DNA of 6,520 nucleotides from Gammaproteobacteria bacterium (GTDB taxonomy: Bacteria; Pseudomonadota; Gammaproteobacteria; Steroidobacterales; Steroidobacteraceae), in assembly GCA_003156695.1 (NCBI GenBank), contig PMHN01000185.1, forward strand, positions 12,150 to 18,669, in the 5' to 3' direction. The translations under genes were made by a program, and so were the position numbers. Positions 1 to 4,120 of this stretch are shown in pieces. The notes under the pieces are model-generated. The model saw nothing but the letters and a program-made list of their open reading frames with translations, was not told where the DNA came from and searched no databases. Position 1 is the stretch's first letter, and the number at the start of each line of letters is the position of its first letter.

Positions 1-64
1 CGAGTACTAAGACCGCCTTTTGCCCGCGTGCCGACACAGCTCCAGGCGCGAATAGACCAGTAGC

Positions 65-352
65 CTAGATCCCGGCCTTGCCGAGCGCGTCGATGAGCTG
101 CCGCAGCACCTCGGCCAGTTGCGGATGGCCGGCCTGGAACTGGACCGCGAGCGCTTCCAGCCGCGGCACCGCCACCTCGCCTGCGACCCGATCCGGTCCG
201 GCCGCCACCGCCCGTGCGCCGCCACCGAGTGCGCGCTCGATGTCGCGCATGAGCGTGCCGAGTAGCTCACGCGATTCGCCATCGACGGAGCTGTTCGCGC
301 TCAGACGCTCGTGCACCCGCGCCAAGAGCTCCCGCAGACTCTCCTGAGTCAC
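65..352 (-). CDS. DUF4404 family protein
   Basis: A 95-residue protein with no signal peptide or membrane segment. It is almost wholly helical in character, opening with ESLRELLARVHERL, followed by a conserved-looking ESRELLGTLMRDIERAL segment (about residues 27-42) and a C-terminal block with FQAGHPQLAEVLRQLIDALGKAGI ending at the stop. This spacing of an N-terminal LRELL helix, a DxESRxLL segment and a C-terminal HPxLxxxLxxLxDxLxxxGI helix matches my memory of the DUF4404 family, whose members are usually 85-95 residues and have no assigned function. The start is a GTG at 352, with a weak AAGG about 5 bases ahead; no upstream ATG exists in frame. It begins 16 nt after the stop of the 66-residue gene, so the two are probably co-transcribed. 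A perfect hairpin lies in that gap. Family call is from recall; function unknown. Confidence 0.8.
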   Translation of the reverse strand: MTQESLRELLARVHERLSANSSVDGESRELLGTLMRDIERALGGGARAVAAGPDRVAGEVAVPRLEALAVQFQAGHPQLAEVLRQLIDALGKAGI

Positions 353-359
353 GTGCCTT

Positions 360-378
360 GGGGACCGCTCAGGTCCCC
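360..378 (-). promoter_or_regulatory. Stem-loop between the 66-residue gene and the DUF4404 gene
   Basis: A perfect 7-bp inverted repeat (GGGGACC, 5-nt loop, GGTCCCC on the plus strand). It contains the stop codon of the upstream small gene and ends directly beside the weak AAGG that would serve the GTG start of the DUF4404 gene. No T-run follows on either strand, so it does not look like an intrinsic terminator. It could slow ribosome entry or protect the transcript end; that role is inferred. Confidence 0.35.
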
Positions 379-569
379 CCGGTGTACGGACTTGCAGAGC
401 TGGCGCCCGCGCCGCCCGGCGAGCCCACGAGTTCCTTCCAGGTGAGCTCGCGTCCCAGGCGCTTGCCCTTCTCGGTGAGTTTCACTCCCTCGGGCGACAG
501 CGCCACCATGTAGGGCTTGCCATCCACCTCGATCTCGCGCTTCAGAACCTTGTTGAGTTTGGTAGCCAT
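369..569 (-). CDS. Small conserved-type hypothetical protein (66 aa)
   Basis: The start chosen is the ATG at 569, which has AAGAGGA four bases upstream; the open frame runs further up to 740, but that extension lies over the end of gstA and has no matching ribosome site. The protein is basic at the N terminus (MATKLNKVLKREIEVDGKPY), followed by a short beta-rich stretch in which VALSPEGVKLTEKGKRLGRELTWKELV alternates polar and hydrophobic residues, and a loose Gly/Ala/Ser tail from about residue 50. The pattern 'K-L-x-K-x-L-x-R-E-(I/V)-x-(V/I)-D-G-x-x-Y ... GxKLxxKGxRxGxELxWxxLV' resembles a family of small uncharacterised proteobacterial and acidobacterial proteins that I remember without a name. 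It has no signal peptide and no cysteines. It sits 50 nt after the gstA stop and 16 nt before the DUF4404 gene. Function unknown. Confidence 0.75.
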   Translation of the reverse strand: MATKLNKVLKREIEVDGKPYMVALSPEGVKLTEKGKRLGRELTWKELVGSPGGAGASSASPYTGGT

Positions 570-619
570 TGCATCCTCTTGTCGTGCCAAACCGTTGTGC
601 GTCAATGGTAACAGTAAAC

Positions 620-1228
620 CTACTTGGCGAGCCCCTCGGACTTGAGTGCCTCGATGACATGCGGGCGCGCGCCGATCCGTGCGAGGAAGGCCTGCAACTT
701 CGGCCATTGGCCGACGTCGACCCCCGCATGTGCGCCCCAACCCAACACCACAAACAGGTAGGCATCGGCGACGGTGAACTGCTCACCCATGATAAAGCTG
801 CGCGAGCCCCAGCTGCTGTCGAGCCAGCCGGCGCGCGTGGCGATGTTCTTACGCGCGTAGGCCTTGGTATCTTCCGGCGCTTCCTTGCGGAACAGCGGCC
901 CGAAGCTCTTATGGATCTCGGAGTTGATGAACGCCAGCCATTCCACCAGCCGGTAGCGCTCCATCGTGCCCGCGGCCGGCGCGAGCTTGGCGGCGGGGTT
1001 GCGGTCGGCGATGTATTGCAACACCGCGACGTTCTCGGTCAGAGTCTCGCCGCTATCCAGGGTCAGCGCGGGTACGTACCCCTTGGGGTTCACCTCGTTG
1101 AAATCCAGGCCATCGGCCGCCCGTTTCGTCTGCCGGTCCACTTTCACCAGGTCGAACTTCAGTCCCGCTTCGCGCAGCGCGATGTTTGCGGCCATTGAAC
1201 AGGCGCCGGTCAGATAATAGAGTTTCAT
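620..1228 (-). CDS. gstA: Beta-class glutathione S-transferase
   Basis: A 202-residue cytosolic enzyme, the same size as E. coli GstA (201). The N-terminal thioredoxin fold begins MKLYYLTGACS, placing the beta-class catalytic cysteine at Cys10. NPKGYVPAL supplies the cis-proline (Pro53), and LTENVAVLQYIADRNP (about 63-78) is the glutathione gamma-glutamyl binding region, with Glu65. The helical domain carries EIHKSFGPLF with His106, the second hallmark residue of the class, and FTVADAYLF (about 151-159) is the N-capping box typical of transferases. The expected role is glutathione conjugation or thiol-disulfide exchange in detoxification. The ATG at 1228 has AGGAGG six bases ahead, which decides the start; an in-frame extension reaching 1546 is low-complexity and was rejected. 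It appears to head a minus-strand operon with the two small genes. No key residue is missing. Confidence 0.95.
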   Translation of the reverse strand: MKLYYLTGACSMAANIALREAGLKFDLVKVDRQTKRAADGLDFNEVNPKGYVPALTLDSGETLTENVAVLQYIADRNPAAKLAPAAGTMERYRLVEWLAFINSEIHKSFGPLFRKEAPEDTKAYARKNIATRAGWLDSSWGSRSFIMGEQFTVADAYLFVVLGWGAHAGVDVGQWPKLQAFLARIGARPHVIEALKSEGLAK

Positions 1229-1234
1229 ATGAGT

Positions 1235-1240
1235 CCTCCT
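1235..1240 (-). promoter_or_regulatory. Ribosome binding site of gstA
   Basis: AGGAGG on the minus strand, a full Shine-Dalgarno match with a 6-nt spacer to the ATG at 1228. It fixes the start of gstA and argues against the long N-terminal extension. Confidence 0.85.
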
Positions 1241-1293
1241 GCTGGGTTTAGCACAAGCTTCGCAGCCTGCGGGATATCCGTGGTGGGACGGCC

Positions 1294-1321
1294 ATGCTAA
1301 CGTTGCCTGCAGCGATGGCAA
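1294..1321 (-). promoter_or_regulatory. Candidate promoter of the gstA operon
   Basis: On the minus strand TTGCCA (1316-1321) and TAGCAT (1294-1299) are separated by 16 bases, about 66 nt before the gstA start. Each box matches four of six consensus sigma-70 bases. The -35 box is half of an inverted repeat, TTGCC-N9-GGCAA (1303-1321), which could be an operator. Fits are modest and no other evidence supports it. Confidence 0.3.
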
Positions 1322-1334
1322 GAGGGTTCGCGCC

Positions 1335-1589
1335 ATGAGGTCGCTCACCATCACCGCCGCGGTCGCCGCCGCTGCGGCCGTACTGCTTGCAAGTCCAGGG
1401 GCGCTTAAGTCTGAGCGGAGCGTGGTCGCGGCTGTGGCGCCGACGGGCGCGGCGGCCACCGGCGACACTTGCCCCGACGCCCCGCCCCGGGGGCGCAAGG
1501 TAAGCGACATCTCCTGGTTCCAGGGGACGCTCGAAGAGGCGTTCACCCGTCATGCCCACAGCGATCACCGGCCGTGGTTCCATTTCTGA
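1335..1589 (+). CDS. Short exported-type ORF, possibly a truncated thioredoxin-like protein
   Basis: An 84-residue reading frame starting at an ATG with AGAGGG about 9 bases ahead. Residues 1-20 (MRSLTITAAVAAAAAVLLAS) have the charge and hydrophobic run of a signal peptide, followed by an Ala/Val-rich linker. Around residues 57-70 the stretch DISWFQGTLEEAFTR resembles the segment that precedes the active site in exported thioredoxin-fold proteins, which normally continue through a hydrophobic strand to a W-C-x-x-C motif. Here the frame ends at RPWFHF, before any such motif, and neither shifted frame nor the read-through frame shows a CxxC afterwards. Codon third positions stay GC-rich to the end. 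The stop lies 36 nt before the tRNA, inside its presumed promoter. It may be a remnant of a gene cut by rearrangement at the tRNA, or a real small secreted protein. Not recognised with confidence. Confidence 0.4.
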   Translation: MRSLTITAAVAAAAAVLLASPGALKSERSVVAAVAPTGAAATGDTCPDAPPRGRKVSDISWFQGTLEEAFTRHAHSDHRPWFHF

Positions 1590-1614
1590 GCGGATGCCGC
1601 GGCGCTGCTACAAT
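1586..1614 (+). promoter_or_regulatory. Promoter of the tRNA-Ile gene
   Basis: TACAAT at 1609-1614 is a five-of-six match to the -10 consensus, ending 11 bases before the first tRNA base. Between them lies an alternating CG stretch (1615-1621), the kind of GC-rich discriminator found at stable-RNA promoters under growth-rate and ppGpp control. The -35 region is weak (CTGAGC at 1586-1591 with 17-bp spacing, three of six). Transcription would start near 1621, giving a leader of about five bases. Confidence 0.6.
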
Positions 1615-1661
1615 CGCGCGCGGTTGGGCCTGTAGCACAGCGGTTAGTGCAGGGGACTCAT

Positions 1662-1904
1662 CGAAATGGTGCCTTCGCGTGGAAACGCGCGAAGTGGACG
1701 GGATGAATTCAGGGAAACCTTCGGGACGTAAGTCCCATGGCAATCCTGAGCCGAGCCGCCGGTACACCGGCGGAAGGTGCAGAGACTACCTGAGGGCTTG
1801 AGCGCCCTTGATGACAGGCTTGAGAGCATCCCGCACCCACACGCATGGGTTCATGCACGGGTGAAGAGATAGTCCACTCCCGGCGGAAACGTCGGGGACA
1901 AGTG
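1662..1904 (+). ncRNA. Group I self-splicing intron in tRNA-Ile(CAU), Azoarcus-like (IC3-type)
   Basis: A 243-nt intron with no ORF. P1 pairs exon C1659-A1660-U1661 with the guide GUG at 1669-1671, giving the required U-G pair at the 5' splice site; C1662-G1668 closes the loop. P2 is 1673-1681/1686-1694 with a GAAA loop. P3 is 1699-1705/1827-1833, a perfect 7 bp. P4 is 1709-1714/1744-1749. P5 is 1718-1719/1739-1740, extended by 1723-1727/1732-1736 with a GUAA loop. P6 is 1750-1752/1776-1778, extended by 1756-1762/1767-1773. P7, the guanosine site, is 1784-1788/1870-1874. P8 is 1834-1838/1859-1863, with an outer helix 1843-1847/1852-1856. P9 is 1879-1885/1890-1896 with a GAAA loop. The terminal G is G1904. 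The CAU/GUG guide pairing, the GAGACUA and AUAGUCC strands of P7 and GAAA-capped P2 and P9 match the Azoarcus intron as I remember it. An extra helix at 1789-1818 is unusual. No homing endonuclease is encoded. Confidence 0.93.
1795..1824 (+). repeat. Direct repeat GGCTTGAG x2 inside the intron insert
   Basis: GGCTTGAG occurs at 1795-1802 and 1817-1824, with starts 22 nt apart. Both copies fall in the stretch between the 5' strand of P7 and the 3' strand of P3, where simple group I introns have only a short joiner. The repeat suggests that the insert grew by a local duplication; an 8-mer match could also be chance. Confidence 0.5.
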
Positions 1905-2010
1905 AATCCCTTGGTCGTAGGTTCGAATCCTACCGGGCCCACAACAACCGCCATGTCTGTTCCCGGTTCAGGTCGGGAGGAACGCCGCGCCAATGTTGCC
2001 GCCGCGCGCC

Positions 2011-2023
2011 AGGAGTCAGGAGG
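2011..2023 (+). promoter_or_regulatory. Doubled Shine-Dalgarno ahead of the YfcG-type transferase
   Basis: AGGAG (2011-2015) and AGGAGG (2018-2023) lie 11 and 3 bases before the ATG at 2027. One is slightly far and one slightly close, and both point to this start. The next in-frame ATG (2042) lies 18 bases past the second motif and is less likely. Confidence 0.6.
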
Positions 2024-2026
2024 CCT

Positions 2027-2731
2027 ATGAATAATCTCGCAATGTTCCTCATTACGAAGAAGTGGCCGGCGCAGCATCCAGACCGGCTGCAGCTGTATTC
2101 GTTACCAACTCCGAATGGCGTCAAAGTCTCGGTGATGCTGGAAGAGACCAGCCTGTCCTACGAGCCGCATCTGGTCAGTTTCGATACCAACGACCAGTTG
2201 TCGGCGGAGTTCCGCTCCCTCAACCCCTACGGCAAGATTCCCGCGATCCTCGATCCCAACGGGCCGGGCGGCAAGCCACTGCCGTTGTTCGAGTCCGGTG
2301 CGATCCTGATCTATCTGGCCGAGAAGACCGGACAGTTCCTGCCGCAGGACCCCGGCGCGCGTTACGAGACCATCCAGTGGCTCATGTTCCAGGTGGGCGG
2401 CGTGGGCCCGATGTTCGGTCAGGTGGGCTTCTTCCATAAGTTTGCGGGCAGGGAGTACGAGGACAAGCGGCCGCGTGACCGCTACGTCGGTGAATCAAAA
2501 CGCCTGCTCAGCGTGCTCGAGGCGCGCCTTACCGAGCACGCGTGGATGAGCGGCAACGACTACACGATCGCTGACATGGCGATCTTCCCGTGGGTGCGCA
2601 ACCTGATCGGCTTCTACGCGGCCGCGGATCTGGTGGGCATCACGGACTATCCCCACGTTACGCGCGCGCTCGACCGCTTCCTCGGCCGCCCCGCCGTTGC
2701 CAAAGGGCTGACCATCCCGCAGCGGGCGTGA
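2027..2731 (+). CDS. YfcG-type (nu-class-like) glutathione transferase / disulfide reductase
   Basis: A 234-residue cytosolic protein. After a 20-residue leader that YfcG lacks, the thioredoxin fold begins LQLYSLPTPNGVKVSVMLEE. The Thr-Pro-Asn motif (28-30) is the catalytic signature of the YfcG/YghU group, which has no catalytic cysteine and uses bound glutathione for disulfide reduction. NPYGKIPAI gives the cis-proline (Pro72), and LFESGAILIYLAEKTG (87-102) is the glutathione-binding Glu-Ser segment, nearly identical to E. coli YfcG as I recall it. The helical domain has QWLMFQVGGVGPMFGQ (117-132), again typical of YfcG, and YTIADMAIFPWV (179-190), the capping box. Expected activity is glutathione-dependent disulfide-bond oxidoreductase or peroxidase. 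It begins 85 nt after the tRNA with no clear promoter of its own, and the DUF4034-like gene follows 5 nt after the stop, so those two are probably co-transcribed. It is a different class from gstA in this window, not a recent duplicate. Confidence 0.92.
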   Translation: MNNLAMFLITKKWPAQHPDRLQLYSLPTPNGVKVSVMLEETSLSYEPHLVSFDTNDQLSAEFRSLNPYGKIPAILDPNGPGGKPLPLFESGAILIYLAEKTGQFLPQDPGARYETIQWLMFQVGGVGPMFGQVGFFHKFAGREYEDKRPRDRYVGESKRLLSVLEARLTEHAWMSGNDYTIADMAIFPWVRNLIGFYAAADLVGITDYPHVTRALDRFLGRPAVAKGLTIPQRA

Positions 2732-2736
2732 CCACG

Positions 2737-4002
2737 ATGCCGCTACGAACCATCGCGCTGTTGCTTACTCTCGCGGTCTGCATACCGGTCAGCGCGGCAG
2801 AGCTCGACCTCGAAGAGTCGCTGAAGAATCAGGCCGCGGCGCTCCTGCGCGCGGGCAACTTCGCCGAGTTCGACAGGATAGCGACGGGGTTGCGCGACAG
2901 CTCCGCGCGCACGCCCGCCGGCGCCTGGAAACTATCCATGCTTTACAGCGGCGCCTGGCGTGCCGGCGGCAGTGATGCGAACGCGCCGGCCTGGGCGCGC
3001 CTCGAAGCCGGTGCCGCGCAATATCTCGCCGCACATCCCGATTCACCGACGGCGGTCGTACTCGACGCCAAGGTCCTCATCGAGCACGCGGCGGTCTATC
3101 GGGGAGGCGGCTATGCGTCGCAGGTCCCCCAATCGCAGTGGGCTCCGTTCTATTCACATGTCGATGCGAGCATGGGCGTGCTCGAGAGTCACCGCGAGGT
3201 CGGGTCTGCCGACCCGGAGTGGTACGCGACCTACGTGTGGGCGAGGAATCTTCGCAATACCCCGGGGGATAAGATCCTGGCATTCACCCGCGAAGCGCTC
3301 GAACGTTATCCGCAGTACGACCCCATTCACTACCGCACGGCCCGTGCCCTGCTGCCGAAATGGCACGGAAGCAAGGCGCTGATGCAGCAGTACCTGACAT
3401 TGGCGCTGGACAGAACGCGGGCCGACGAGGGCACGCAGATCTACGGACGCGTGATCTTCAATCTTGCAAGGAATTCAAATCGACCGCTCGAGGAGCTCAC
3501 CGAAATCGGCGCGCAATGGGAACCGTTCAAGGCGAGTTACGAGCAGATCCTGCGCGCGTACCCGGACCCGTACAACCTGGGAGCGCTGCGGGCGATGGCC
3601 TGCCTGAACGGCAGGAAGGAAGACTACAAGACCATCACGCAACGCGTTACCGGCCCGGCCCCGTCAGTAGCGTGGTTCGACACGCCGCAGAAGCAACGTG
3701 ATTGCGATGACTGGGCCTTTCGCAATAAGTCGTTCCGCTTCGCCCGCCTCATGGAGCGCGCACGGAACTTTCCCCTGGCGCCATTGATCCCCGTCATTCC
3801 CGCTGTTGCCTTCGCCCTGGCGCGATTATTTCGGCGTCGCGCGGGCACTCCCGCAGCCGTTGTCATGAAGCCGGTCGACGGCATGGCCGAGATCGGCGTG
3901 CCGGTTGATCAGTCTCAGGCGTTCAAACAGTTGTTGTTGATCCTCGCTGCCGGGGCTCTTGCCTTCATCGCTGCGTGGATCGCCTTCCACTTTCTTGAGT
4001 AA
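2737..4002 (+). CDS. DUF4034-like exported protein with C-terminal membrane anchor
   Basis: A 421-residue protein starting at an ATG 5 nt after the transferase stop; the ribosome site is weak, which suggests translational coupling. Residues 1-20 form a signal peptide with a likely cleavage after VSA. The body is helical and repeat-like: LRAGNFAEFDRIATGLRDSSARTPAGAWKL near 36-65, then HPDSPTAVVLDAKVLIEHAAVYRGGGYASQV, a PEWYATYVWARNL helix, and ALERYPQYDPIHYRTARALLPKWHGS around 190-215. This order (W-K-L after 'RTP', 'YRG-GYA', 'Y-P-YDPIHY', 'P-KWHG') matches my memory of DUF4034, a TPR-like domain of unknown function. After about residue 340 come a hydrophobic stretch (FPLAPLIPVIPAVAFALARLF), a basic RRR segment and a clear terminal transmembrane helix (QLLLILAAGALAFIAAWIAF). 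The likely location is the inner membrane with the repeat domain in the periplasm. Its biochemical role is unknown. Confidence 0.8.
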   Translation: MPLRTIALLLTLAVCIPVSAAELDLEESLKNQAAALLRAGNFAEFDRIATGLRDSSARTPAGAWKLSMLYSGAWRAGGSDANAPAWARLEAGAAQYLAAHPDSPTAVVLDAKVLIEHAAVYRGGGYASQVPQSQWAPFYSHVDASMGVLESHREVGSADPEWYATYVWARNLRNTPGDKILAFTREALERYPQYDPIHYRTARALLPKWHGSKALMQQYLTLALDRTRADEGTQIYGRVIFNLARNSNRPLEELTEIGAQWEPFKASYEQILRAYPDPYNLGALRAMACLNGRKEDYKTITQRVTGPAPSVAWFDTPQKQRDCDDWAFRNKSFRFARLMERARNFPLAPLIPVIPAVAFALARLFRRRAGTPAAVVMKPVDGMAEIGVPVDQSQAFKQLLLILAAGALAFIAAWIAFHFLE

Positions 4003-4120
4003 CACTTTCCAACCCGGCGCCTGGCTGCACTTCGTCAGTTGGACGGATCGGGCCCAGGCGGTCCAGAATGCTGCGCAGAGCCGGCGCGAAGCGGCCGATC
4101 TACAGGGGAAGGGGCAGCCG
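4003..4120 (+). other. Short intergenic stretch before the aspartic protease gene
   Basis: 118 bases with no gene I can support. The protease reading frame is open through it from 3959, but that translation has no signal-peptide character, and the purine-rich run at 4104-4115 just ahead of the ATG at 4121 is the only plausible ribosome site. No convincing hairpin or promoter is visible. Confidence 0.5.

Larger units (their letters stand above)
1626..1941 (+). tRNA. tRNA-Ile (anticodon CAU), interrupted by a group I intron
   Basis: Exons are 1626-1661 and 1905-1941 and join into a 73-nt cloverleaf. The acceptor stem is GGGCCTG with CGGGCCC (one U-G pair); the D arm has stem GCAC/GTGC; the anticodon stem GGGGA/TCCCT has loop CTCATAA; the T arm is GTAGG/CCTAC with loop TTCGAAT; the discriminator is A1941. 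The anticodon is CAU, but the body resembles the minor isoleucine tRNA rather than either methionine tRNA: C4-G69 and C5-G68 in the acceptor stem and the ACTCATAATC.CTTGGTC block agree with E. coli tRNA-Ile2, as I recall it. TilS would convert the first anticodon base to lysidine so that the tRNA reads AUA. The 3' CCA is not encoded (CAA follows A1941), so a CCA-adding enzyme must supply it. The intron lies between positions 36 and 37, so gene finders may miss it or call it tRNA-Met. Confidence 0.93.

Noticed and set aside
570..740. Upstream extension of the 66-residue protein to a start at 740
   Set aside because: The added residues overlap the end of gstA and are shadow-like, while the ATG at 569 has AAGAGGA four bases ahead.
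569..1198. Plus-strand 209-residue ORF opposite gstA
   Set aside because: Antisense shadow of a well-supported transferase gene in GC-rich DNA; its translation shows no domain.
1229..1546. 106-residue N-terminal extension of gstA from a GTG at 1546
   Set aside because: Low-complexity Ala/Ser-rich translation, no family member has it, and a full Shine-Dalgarno sits directly before the ATG at 1228.
1662..1904. Intron as a homing mobile element with its own endonuclease
   Set aside because: At 243 nt it has no room for an endonuclease and no LAGLIDADG or HNH motif in any frame; it is a bare ribozyme.
1626..1941. tRNA-Met with a CAU anticodon
   Set aside because: C4-G69 and C5-G68 plus the anticodon arm and variable region agree with tRNA-Ile2 rather than elongator tRNA-Met; the three consecutive anticodon-stem G-C pairs of the initiator are absent.
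1845..2030. Plus-strand 61-residue ORF across the intron 3' half and the tRNA
   Set aside because: It runs through P8, P7, P9 and the 3' exon; the pairing of those bases explains the sequence, and there is no ribosome site.
1709..2077. Minus-strand 122-residue ORF over the intron and tRNA
   Set aside because: Antisense to structured RNA. The 'GPVGFEPTT' string it contains is the familiar false translation of tRNA T arms.
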